64,000 nt of DNA from Epichloe hybrida (taxonomy: Eukaryota > Ascomycota > Sordariomycetes > Hypocreales > Clavicipitaceae), in contig JAFEKR010000005.1 of assembly GCA_019022495.1 (NCBI GenBank), positions 620,001 through 684,000 on the forward strand, in the 5' to 3' direction. Both the position numbers and the translations under genes were made by a program. Positions 32,959-43,382 of the stretch are shown piece by piece (within the stretch, counting starts at the first letter, position 1; each line of letters starts with the position of its first letter). The notes under the pieces were generated by a model. That model was not told the origin of the DNA and did no database searches. It was given only the letters and a program-made list of their open reading frames with translations.

Positions 32959-35900
32959 TTATTCGTCCCTCGCTAATAGCTGTGCAAGTTCTCGACTCTC
33001 TGTTTTCTGTGAACTGCCCGTATACTTGGTCTTGAGACGGCTCACAACCAGATTGCCTAGCTCCTCGATGCTGCCACTGTTCATCAGCTCCAGAACAGTA
33101 ACATTGATACCAAATGCCTGCTTGCACCAATTTCTCAGTTCTATCGACACGAGCGAATCTACGCCTAAAGCTGCCAGTGGCTGCGCCAAATCCAGCTTTG
33201 TATCGTCCCTCAACATAAGAAAAGAGGCTACACGAGACCCGATAGCGCTGGCCAAGAACTTGGCGGTTGCCTTGTCGCTCAGTTTCAACGGATCGGTCGC
33301 TAGGGACGCCACAAAGGAGCGGACCGCGTCCGGGGCGTCGCAACTGTCGGAAGATGAGCCCATGTTTTCGATATTTCGATATATGGCCATGCGGGGATCT
33401 CGCTTCCAAATGACGTTGTTATCTGGGTCGGCAATGGGCAGGCTAGATGGGGCCATCATTCCAAACTGGTTCAAGCCTTGGTAGCTGCCAATGTCGCTGA
33501 CATGATCCGCTCGTCTCAACGACGACTGCTGCTGCTGCTGCTGCGGCCGTGGCTGCTTCTTAACCGTAGCCAGGTGTAACACACGGAGAACGTCTTCTTC
33601 CCTCACCAGTTCAGCGTGTGAGGTTACACGATGCTGTGTGGGTAGTCCCGCCACGTAGCCGACGTCGTCTATAGGACCCAAGTCAAGGACTGATGCCTCC
33701 AGGCCATGAGCATGGCGATACTGGACAAAGGCGTCGAGGAAGGCGTTGGCTGCTGCATAGTTGGCCTGTCCAAAATGGCCAAACAAGCCCGCCATGGAAC
33801 TGAACAAGACGAAGAAGTCTAAATCTTTGGGGAGCAAATGATGCAAATTCCATGTTCCATCCACCTTGGGTCTGGTTGCTGCTGCCCAAGCAGCGGCATC
33901 CATGTTGACGATGCTAACATCATTAAGGACCATGGCCATTTGGATGACGCCGGCAATGGGCTGCGTGGCTCCCATCACCGCAGCTCTCACCAATTTCTCG
34001 TCAGCCACGTCGCCCGCAAAGCATTGTACACGGCAACCTCCCTGCTGTAACTCGTTGAAAAATCGCTGGTCGTCATGTCCATGGCCCGCTGATCGGGAGA
34101 GAAAGATGAGGTACCTCGCACCATGGGAAACCATCCAAGAGGCCACAGACTTGCCCAGGCCCCCCGTTCCTCCGACCAGCAGGTACGAAGCGTCACTTTT
34201 GAATGAAGGCTCGGGTGCGATCTGAGTCAGAGGCAGAGCCAGTTTGTCGTCGTCGTGCGGATTTTGTGGGAATTTGACAACAAGCTTGCCTATATGCTGA
34301 CCCTGCTGCATAAAACGAAAGGCGTCTTGAGCGTGGACGGCATCGAACACGGTGATGGGCCGGATGGGATGGATGAGCCCTCGCGAAGACAAGTCTACCA
34401 GCTGCTCGAGCATACGTTGAGTCCTGCGCTTATCATAGATAATCTGTGTGCCATTGAAACAGGTGAAGGTGCGGTTGGACAGGAATGGTGCCATGGCCAG
34501 CTTTCCATGGCCAAGGAGGTCGCGTTGGCCAATCTCAACCATGCACCCGTGCATTGCCACGCATTTCCATGATGCATGGAGCAGCTCACCCGATAATGAG
34601 TTCAGAACGACGTCCATGCCGGCCTTGTTCGTCGCCTTCATGATGTCGTTGACAAAACTCTCGTCACGCGAGTGGAATATGCGATCCCGAGGGATTCCGA
34701 ATTCGCTATTCACAAAGTCGACCTTGTCAGATGTGCCTACCGTCACGTAAATCTCGGCACCAATCCATCGGGCGACATGGATGGCAGCGATGCCCACTCC
34801 TCCGGCTGCACTATGAATCAAAACAGATTGACCTCTTTGAAGGTTCGCCTTGTCGACGAGACAGGTTATGACGGTGTAATAAACCACCGGCATCGTGGCT
34901 GCCGCTTCGTCGCTCAGATGATCTGGTGTCTTGACACACCAAGCTGATGGGATTTGAACTTGAGTTGCGAACCCCGGCCGGTCTACACTCAACCACATCA
35001 CCCGGTCGCCAACTTGGACGTGTTTCACGGCCGACCCTACAGCAAGAACCCGTCCAGCCCCTTCTAAACCGCTGCCACTGACTTCACCAACGCGTTCGCC
35101 CTCCGAGTGGATGGGTATGACACCCAAGGCGTGCAGCAGCTCCTTGAAATTCATTCCAATGGCGCTGGTTTGGATACGTACTTCTTCAGGCCCTAAATCA
35201 TCCAAGAAGAGAGTACGCCATTGCAGCGACTGAAGTGCGCCACATTGCCCAAACACCATGTGTTTGACGGCGTCATTTGTGGCAGTGGCCTCAAAACGGG
35301 TGATATCAACGAGAGCTCGGTCTACTGGACGCCAGTGGAAGCGACTTATGTAGACTGTCTCGTCTCTCAGCGCATATTCCATGTCAGGGTCCAATGCTGA
35401 GTCTCCTCCGTGGCTATTGTTGCTATTGACGTTGTTCGCGGACAGTAACTTATGGGCAATCTTGGCCACGATACGGGCAGCACCTCGGTCAAGATTGTCG
35501 AGTTCTAGCGTCGCAAACTGCATTCCAAGCTCTAGTCGGGCTGTGCGTGCTACGCCCAAGATCTGGGCCTGGTGTGGGCATTGACAGCTAAGCTGTGTGG
35601 GCTCGGTCAACCACAGCAGGCTGGATTGTGAATGTTGGTCGATCAAATCAACGAGGAGCTGTAGGTCTCCTTCGCTCACATTTCGGAGCAGTGGACCGGC
35701 CTTTCTTTCCACGTCAATGAAAGATATCAGCCCGTGACCAGGTCTGTCAAGAAGCTTGTCTTTTGCCCAGACGCGGTGATCTACCTCGTAACCTTGCTCC
35801 TCCAGGGCCGTCTTGGTAGCGCATGCGATCTCAACATCGCCTAACTTCTCCGATCGAGTCAGCAGGGTAAAGCTTAAGCTCTTAGCCGCAGGCAGAGCAT

Positions 35901-38900
35901 CTCCGCCTGCTGCCGGTCGTACAATCATGTTTGCATTCATATGATAGGGGGGCTCATGATCCCACACAAATTGACTTATCTTCTCGAACCCAGATTGACC
36001 CAGCCTGATATTCCATTCGTCCGGGGATATGTATGGCTCGTCTGCGCGGCCATCGTCCGCACCTAGCCACCATCCTGAGAACAAGCCCATCATGAAGTTG
36101 GCGCTCTTGGTAAGGGGGGACAGTTCCTGTAGGAACAGATAGCCGTCATCGCGAAGCAAGGTTCGGCAGTGTCGGAGAGTGTCAACCAGGTAAGGAGTAG
36201 CATGGAGCACGTTGGAAGCCACCACCAGATCGTAGCTGCCCGCTTTGAAGCCTTGTTCCAGTGGATTTTGAGAGATGTCCAATACGCGATACTCCAGGGA
36301 TGTATAGGCCTTGAAGCGATCCTGAGCTTGCACAAAGAATCCAGCAGAAATATCGGTGAAAGTGTATTTCAGGTACAAGCGTTCTCCATAGTCGGATTGA
36401 AGGCTGTCGAGAATCTTGGCGGTTAGACCACCAGTCCCAGCACCGACTTCTAGAATTCTCAGCTGCGGCCTATTGTTTCCTAGAAGACGAAATAGTGTGC
36501 TCAGGTCTTGCAGATCGTTCTGCCAACTATAGACTTTTGTGAGAAGTCCATCTTGATGGAGAAGGTCCAGATAATCAACACGGCCAGCAATAACATCGGC
36601 AATGTGGTGATAGGCTCTCCATATAGCTATTCCCCACGGCAGGGCGTCAACACTTGGAATAGACTTGAGGCAGTCTTGAATCATCTGTCGACGGCTGGCG
36701 CTGGAAAGTCCCAATAAAGCAGCGGAGTCCGGTACGAGAGGATATCCGGGCTGACTGAATCTCTCGACTTGCTTGAGCATCCAGTTTACGAACCGAGAAA
36801 AGTGAGGCTGGCTCGGCTCCATGCCCACCACATCGTTCTGAACTGCCTCGATGGTACAGAGCACGAACAGCCGCTCTACAAGCTCCAACTGCGACGTGGC
36901 GTCACGACTGGGTTTAACCAGCTTTGTGAAGTCCACAAAGTCGAACGCGGGCATCCACTGCAAATGCTGCATTTCGTAAGCAGCCTTCTCCTTGCTGCCT
37001 GCCCCTTCTCCATCATCGAGAGGAACCATAGTCAGTTGGCGCAGGGAAAGTACAGGCTTGCCGTCGATGGAAGCGCAAGAGGACCGCTCGTCTTTACAGG
37101 CCCAAGTGCTCAAATGAAGTATCGCTCCGGGAGGTACACATGCGACCTGTAGCTCACCCATATACGTTGGCACCTCGAGCTTGTTCAAGTTGCGGTATAC
37201 GCCGCGGACATGCGTCACGGTCCAAGACTGAAGGACCATATCTAGGGCCACTGGGTGCATGGCATAAGATGACTCCCACTGCTCTTGTACATCTTGAACA
37301 CTTGCCGAGACTCTCTGTTCGGTGACTGACGCGGTCATGTTCCTCAAACCTCTGAATCTGGACCCATATCGTAGGCCAACTCGAGAGAGCGCCTTGTACC
37401 AGCGTTCTGAGTCTACGTTTCGAGCAAGAGCTGTCGCGTTTATAGCTTCATCGCCATCATTCTGTGTGGCTGCCACGCCATGGCGACCGTTGGTGACGAG
37501 CCCGTGACAGTGCGAGACCCAGCCTGCCGCATGGTGATGAGACGTAATGTTGAACTCGTACCATATGCTATCCTGTTTCGCGGTCAACCTGTGAGGTCTC
37601 AGCGTTGTCATGACTTCCGTATCTTTGTTCTCCTGAAGCATCATGGCATTACTGAGATGCACATCACGGACGGTGTAGCCCGCCGATCCGTCACCTAGCT
37701 GGGACGCGGCCACTCCGGCCATAGCAATATATCCTGCAGCCGGAAAGACGACATTGTTGTGCAGGACATGATCTTGAAGCCAGGGCACATCTGCGAAGCG
37801 CAACACGTTTCTCCACACAGGCTCCAGATCAGATGATTCAACGACTCGAAGACCCAGAAGATCATGGAGCGGGTGTTGATGGCTCCTCCACTTGGCCATG
37901 ACACGCGTTTCGGACCACACCCTCCCATCATAATGCCACGGAAAGGTTGGCAGCCCCGTGATGACCTTTGTGCTTTGACTGACTGGTGGGGACACGGGTG
38001 TGCCAGCGCAGTATAGGTGACCGGCTGTCGCCGCAAAGGAATCGCCATCATGCTTTCCTCGAGTCAAGGATGAGCAATAGTAAATGGATGCGGCCCCTTG
38101 TTCCGCATATATCTGCCTCAGCGGACCGGCCAAGGCTGAGTGAGGTCCGACTTCGAGGTGAACAGAAATTCCCGGGAACTCTTCGACTAGCCTCTTGGCC
38201 GCTGAATAGAATTGAACGGGTCTCTCTAGATTCTCGCGCCAGTAATCACTTCCCAAACTGTCCGCCTTCGCCGTTAGAGACGTCCCGAGGACGCTCGAGA
38301 TGAACGGAACATGAGGCCTCTTGGGCGTGAGATGGGTGCTGATGCAGTCGCGATATTGACAGCTGATGGTATTCATATGCCCTTATTTCTTTCATGTTAG
38401 TGTCAATGAACTTTATTGGCCTCCTCGGGAGAACGGGGGCTTCACCAACTTACCTGAATGGTATGCAATCGACACCTGAAGCTTACGCACAAGAACATCT
38501 GGGTGAAGCTTCTTGATCGCGTCAAGACATACGTCCAAAGTGTCTGCGTTGCCACTGAGCGTCACGCTTTTCCCACTGTTGACACATGCCACTTCCACGC
38601 CGGGACGAAGATATGGCCGCACGTCCAGCTCGGCCATTCCCACAGCGGCCATACCACCTCTTTTCTGAATCTTGTGGGAGAAATATCCGCGATAGAAAGC
38701 CACTATGATGGCTTCCTTCCTCGAAAGGGCCCCAGCTGCGTATGCTGCCGCAATTTCACCGCTGGAGTGTCCTATGACGGCTGAAGGAGACATTCCCCAG
38801 TCAGCAAACAAATCCACCAACGCTATCTGCAATGCCGTACAGATCGGCTGCGAGCGCTCGGCTTGCATCAGAATAGCAGCATCTTCACAATTGGTCATGG

Positions 38901-40875
38901 TATCCTCTATTGTCCAGGATGGCGCGTGCTCTAATGAACGTAGCACGGCGTCCATCGCACCTATGCTCTCCTTGAACTTGGCATGCTCCCTCAATAACTC
39001 GCGGCCCATGAAAACCCACTGAGCTCCTTGCCCGGTAAAAACATAGGCGACTTTTGCATTGCACGGAGGAGAAGACTGGGCGAGCGGCCTGACGACTTCA
39101 AAAGGGGATTGACCACTCGTCAGACAAAAGCCTCGATACTTGAAGTGCTCTCTGCGATGGGCTAGAGTGTATTCGAGATCTTCCAGTCGATCTACTGACT
39201 CTTGAAGGTACTTGAGGTGTTGGTCCGCGACGGCTTGAAGCGATTCTGGGGTGTTTGCGGAAAAAAGCAGCAGCTTGTTCCGCCTCAACGGGGAAGATGG
39301 CTGAGGGCCGATAGTTGGTATACCGCGCGATTCAGTGCCTACAAATGACCGGGCTGATTCGAGAATAAACTAAATTGTATATGAATTAGATTATGGGTTT
39401 GCAGGTGAAATTTGAAAAGGAGATTGCAAAAGACTTGCGTGAACATTGGAACCACCGACACCAATCGAATTGATGCTTATTCGCTCACGTCGGTCAGTCG
39501 GCCACGGCAACGCTTCTGTCGGGACCATCAATTTCGCTCGTTTCCAAGGAACTAGGAGGAATATATTGTTAATGAAACTCCCGGGCGAGGGCTCCTCGTG
39601 TTGGGTGAATAGTAGGAGTGCTTGCCAACCGCCTTGCAAACCAGCCTTGTCACACTTACTCGCAGGATTGGGTGTATTAAACTTGATGTTGGGCAGAATG
39701 GTCTGGCTCTCGAGAGATACAACCGCTTTCAGAATGCTCACAATACCAGCCGCGGCTTCAGAGTGGCCCAAGTTGGGCTTGATGGATCCGATATACACTC
39801 CCCGGCTGCCAAAGCAGTTTCCCACCGCGATCGCTTCGAGAGGATCTCCGACGGCCGTCCCCGTGCCGTGACACTCAACCATGGCCGTGTCGTCAAAACT
39901 GAGCCCCGCATTCTGATATGTCTGACGTATCAAGGATTCATGGGCCGCGGCATTTGGATTCGTCAGACCTCCGGGTGATCTGCCGTCAGCGTTGCTGCCC
40001 GAGGCTCGGATGACGGCGCGGATGGGATTCCCATCCCGAATAGCATGGTCAAGCCGCTTGACGTAGAGACAGGACACGGCTTCTGCTCTCGCATACCCAT
40101 CCGCCGCTGCGTCAAATGTCTTGCAAGAGCCATCCGGGGATAACATGCCCGTCGCGAACATTGCGATGCTCAGACCCGGCGTGAGAATCAAGTTCGCCCC
40201 GGCTACTATCGCAGAGGAGATTTCACCGACCTGAATGGCCTGAATAGCCTGGTGTAGGGCCATTCCGGACGAAGAGCAGGCCGTCTTCATCGTCACGCTG
40301 GGACCTCTCAAGTCGTACTCGTACGCTAGGCGATTGGCAATCATGAAGTCCAGTTTACCTGTGAGCCCATATGGCGACGAGTCGTTTGCATCCATGTTTT
40401 GCAAATCTTGCCAGTCTTGAGCGTAGATGCCTACGTAGCTGCCGATGTTTTTCCCTCGAAAGTCCCTTTCTCCAGCGCTTTCAAACGCCTCTCGAACAAC
40501 TTCAAGCAACAGTCGCTGGCCTGGGTCGAGACGGCATGCTTCTGCCATGGTCATGTTGAACATGGACAGATCAAACTGATCAAGGTCGACGTCAAGAAAA
40601 TACCCATGTTTTGCGGCAACGGTGCCCCGTTTGAAAAACGCATTGTAATATCCGTCTATGTTGTATCGACTCTGAGGAACTGCAACTTGAGCATCCTTTT
40701 TTGACGTCAGGAACTCGAGTAAAGAGTTTTCGTCTCGAATTCCGCCCGGTAACCTCATTCCCATGCCGCAAATAGCGACGGGAGGTTGGATACCACCTCC
40801 TCGGTGAAGAAATTGTTCGTTGTCATCGAGAAAAGCTCGCCCGTCGGTTGCACAAGTATAATGATGCATGTTCAT
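32959..40875 (-). CDS. Highly reducing type I polyketide synthase (KS-AT-DH-cMT-ER-KR-ACP)
   Basis: There are four exons: 40875-39660, 39551-39435, about 39338-38454 and 38381-32959. They sum to 7641 nt (2546 residues), all junctions phase 1. KS: Cys200 in TACSSS, His336 in VECHGTGT, His371 in NLGHSE. AT: Ser near 636 in GHSSGE; the motif YHSGHM is restored across intron 3. DH: His near 944 and Asp near 1120 (HPVALDMVLQ). cMT: EVGAGTGG near 1385. ER: HSAAGGVG near 1930. KR: GGTGGLG near 2143, catalytic Tyr near 2281 (NYAAAN). ACP: phosphopantetheine Ser near 2482 (GVDSL). The domain set predicts an iterative enzyme making a reduced, C-methylated polyketide chain. There is no release domain after the ACP, so a partner enzyme or transferase would be needed. 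A Gln run lies in the KR-ACP linker. No inactivating stop is seen in the exons. The product cannot be predicted. Confidence 0.93.
38382..38453 (-). other. PKS intron 3 (72 bp)
   Basis: The donor is TTCAG|GTAAGT, a CTAAC branch-point-like motif follows within the intron, and the acceptor is AATAAG|GGCATATG. Splicing restores the AT motif YHSGHM and a continuous frame into exon 4. The acceptor AAG is less common than CAG or TAG but is the only one preserving motif and phase. Confidence 0.8.
39339..39434 (-). other. PKS intron 2 (boundaries uncertain)
   Basis: An in-frame stop (39391-39393) and loss of similarity after GVGGSNVHA require an intron. The best frame-consistent pair is donor GCAA|GTCTTT with acceptor TTTGTAG|GCAC (39339) or AATCAG|CCCGG (39354). 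Both keep the frame into the KS-AT linker. The donor is weak. A GC-AG intron with donor CAC|GCAAGT is visible but gives the wrong phase with these acceptors. Confidence 0.55.
39552..39659 (-). other. PKS intron 1 (108 bp, in frame)
   Basis: The donor is GCGA|GTAAGT and the acceptor CTCCTAG|TTCC. Removing it turns an unrelated 36-residue stretch into the expected KS C-terminal sequence FNTPNPAIPWKRAKL. Its length is a multiple of three with no stop, so the unspliced frame also reads through. Confidence 0.85.
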
Positions 40876-41098
40876 TGGAGTCTGCGTTGATTGTCAGAAG
40901 TGGAAATTCCTGTCGTCACGCCAGTGAGTATCTGCCAGTCAAAGTCTCTTGTAAATCTGTGTGCTACGTCTGTTCACGACGCGATCGTTTACGGAGTAGC
41001 TTCTATGTGACGCCTTGGAATTCATAACGGTTTAAGTAGTACCCAATGTGCGCGTTTTAAGCTTGGTTGCATCTTTTCTTCTTTTCTTGATTTTTCCT
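40876..41098 (-). promoter_or_regulatory. PKS 5' flank
   Basis: This is GC-normal DNA upstream of the PKS start, shared with the divergent dioxygenase relic. No TATA box or known regulator site is clear. The following minisatellite means the whole inter-gene space is about 0.9 kb. Confidence 0.35.
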
Positions 41099-41690
41099 GT
41101 CAGCAATTCAATAAAGTCAGCAGTTCAATAAAGTTAGCAATTCAAACAATTCAGCAGTTCAATAAAATCAGCAATCGATCAATCAGGCCATCGGTCACTT
41201 AGTTAATTGGTCAGTCAGTTAATCATTAGTTAGTAAATCAGCTAGTCAGTCAGCAATTCAATACAGTCAGCAGTTCAAACAAGTCGGCAGTTCAATAAAT
41301 TTAGCAATCGATCAATCAGGCAATCGGTTGGTCAGTTAATTGGTCAGTCAGTTAATCGTTAGTTCGTTAATCGGATACTCAGTCAGCATTTGAAGTCAGC
41401 AGTTCAATAAAGTTAGCAATCGATCAATCAGGCAATCGGTTGGTCACTTAATTGGTCAGTCAGTTAATCGTTAGTTCGTTAATCGGATACTCAGTCAGCA
41501 TTTGAAGTCAGCAATTCAAACAAGTCAGCAATCGATCCATCAGGCAATCGGTTAGTCAGTTAATCGGTCAATCAGTTAGTCGGTCAATTAGTTAATTGGT
41601 CAATCAGTCAGTAATTCAAGAAAGTCAGCAATTGGTCAGTCAGTCAGTCAGTCAGTCAGTCAGTCAGTCAGTCGGTTAGTTATAGGGGCT
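41099..41690. repeat. Complex minisatellite with a (CAGT)n end
   Basis: It is built from interspersed units such as CAGCAATTCAATAAAGT, CAGCAGTTCAATAAA, AGCAATCGATCAATCAGGC and GGTCAGTCAGTTAATC, arranged in a higher-order repeat of roughly 130 bp (compare about 41305-41395 with 41415-41505). It finishes with about ten tandem copies of CAGT (41635-41672). No coding potential. It lies between two divergently oriented genes and may vary in length between strains. Confidence 0.85.
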
Positions 41691-41792
41691 CTGGTAGTCC
41701 ATGCCCGTATAATCTTGCATATACTAGGCATATGCTGCCCTACTATATAATTCGTACAGTACAGTAGCAAATGCTATTCTGCTAGTTGAAGG

Positions 41793-42702
41793 CTTCACCC
41801 AACTTTCGGTGCAGAATGCTTGGGAGTGGACTTCTCCAAGTCGCTGCCAGAGCAGTCGATTGTTCATATTCTTGATGGTATGAACAAGTATGGCGTGCTT
41901 GCCTCCCGTTAAACAGAAATAGATAATATAAGACACAAAGCCTTTGCCCGCTAATTCGGCGAGCCAGATACATCCGCTGTTCGTGTCAAACCAGGAATGA
42001 CACACCGACTGGCACCTCACATGGAGCTCACTGACGCCGGAAATGTTGGCAAGGACGGCCGCCCGGTTCCTAAAGACAGCTTCAGACACGAGGTTTTCCG
42101 CGGAAACGGTCTCTTCCATGTGGATTGCTCGTACAACGCTCGCCGGGCCGGCTACTCCATTCTGCGTGCCCATCAGATCCCCCCAAGAGGGACCGATCAG
42201 GGAACTGCGTTTGCAGACACGAGAACAGCGTATCTGGATCTCGACGAGAGCACAAAGCGCGAGATCCAGGACCTGGTCCTGTGTCACTCCATGCTCCACA
42301 GCCGACAGATGGCTGCTCCGGATTCCGACCTCATCCACATGTTGGACCCGGAGGACCTGCCTATGAGCAGGCACAAGCTGGTGCAGCTGCACGAGCCGAG
42401 CAACCGTATGAATCTTTATATCGCATCGCATGCTCACCATGTCGCGGGGCGGACCAAGGCAGAAAGCCAGCCTCTCATCAAGCGCCTGCTTGAAATATAT
42501 TTTCACCGTTGAATGGCACAACAACGGCGACGTTGTCATGTGGGTAAGTGGCCTGCCTTCTTTCGAGCTTTCATCGCGTGCTCTCTTTTTCTCTTTCTCA
42601 CAGCAATACGAGGACAATACCTGCGTCATGCACAGGGCCTGCGGAGGCTCTTTCCACGGCCAGTACATCCGTGATATGCGGCGCGCGACTGTCCACGATT
42701 AA
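41793..42702 (+). pseudogene. Broken TauD/TfdA-type 2-oxoglutarate/Fe(II) dioxygenase gene
   Basis: One plus-strand frame from 41793 reads LHPTFGAECLGVDFSKSL and on to AGRTKAESQPL, matching fungal TfdA/TauD-like dioxygenases. The iron site is readable: HVD (42117-42125) and the distal His in CVMHRA (42631-42633), with a terminal Arg region RDMRRATVHD. Damage: in-frame TAA at 41910 (after LASR) and 41952 (after FAR), both where CAA is expected; no start Met (TGA just upstream of 41793); and a frame-breaking deletion near 42495-42500 that loses a few codons. A 60-bp intron-like stretch (42544-42603, GTAAGT...CACAG) separates DVVMW from the last exon; a slightly later acceptor is possible. It is divergent from the PKS and likely a former neighbour in its pathway. 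The antisense ORF 41724-42668 is a shadow. Confidence 0.85.
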
Positions 42703-43127
42703 CCTTGGTGCTTTGCGGCTGGAGCTAGAGCTGCACCAGGACCAGCACCAGGACCAGACTATTGTTCCGCATTGATTACCGGCTCGGCGGAACGCCCTGT
42801 GGCCAACCCACTTTTCCTACGCTACGTGAACGTGGCTTGGAAGGGAAAAAAGGAAAAACAGGGCCTGTGAACCTTGCACATGTATCCATGTGTTGCACGA
42901 GAGAACTTATTCTTGCACCTACGATCCTACGATTTCTTATGCCTTGCAACTTTACATTACAGCAGGCGGCTCAGATAAGTGGGGCTCGAAGGGTGCGCGT
43001 GTGCGGGGCAAAGACTTAGCCGAGGGCAGGAATCAAATTGACCACGTCGCTCTCGCCCCGGAATAAGTTCTTTTTTGAATTCCTATAGCGTTTGTTTTCA
43101 CAGTCTAGCCCCTATGTATATGATTTT
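42703..43127. other. GC-normal spacer after the dioxygenase relic
   Basis: No gene is supported. A short tandem ACCAGGACCAGC motif (about 42734-42757) and mixed-composition DNA lead to the Copia C boundary. The ORF 42762-43019 has no recognisable domain. Confidence 0.4.
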
Positions 43128-43382
43128 TGTTGGACCGCGAAGCTAGGGTTCGATATGACCACCTCTATTAAGTTGTCTATCCCTATAAGAGAGTGCGAAC
43201 TATAGTTTAAATACCTAAGTACCTTTACTATAGGTAAGGTACTAATATAGTACTAAAATATACTATATAGTTATAGAGATTATAGAAAATAACTAGCTAG
43301 GGGTAAACTCCTATCTTAGCTAGTTAAGTAATAAGACTATTATATAATAAGGATTAATTATACCCTTATAAGTATAATATAC
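43128..43382 (-). repeat. LTR of Copia C (left, only copy)
   Basis: The first 60 bases are nearly free of RIP and resemble the A/B LTR (TGTTGGACCG, then CCTATAAGAG and GGTTTAAATA-type blocks). The inner part is strongly AT-biased. The right boundary is inferred from the polypurine tract. Confidence 0.65.

Noticed and set aside
38382..39434. Reading the PKS as three separate genes because the ORF is split
   Set aside because: Splice sites in consistent phase 1 restore KS and AT motifs across each gap. The pieces form one HR-PKS.
41724..42668. 314-codon minus-strand ORF in the dioxygenase region
   Set aside because: It is antisense to a plus-strand frame with clear TauD/TfdA similarity and iron-site motifs. 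Its own translation shows no recognisable domain.
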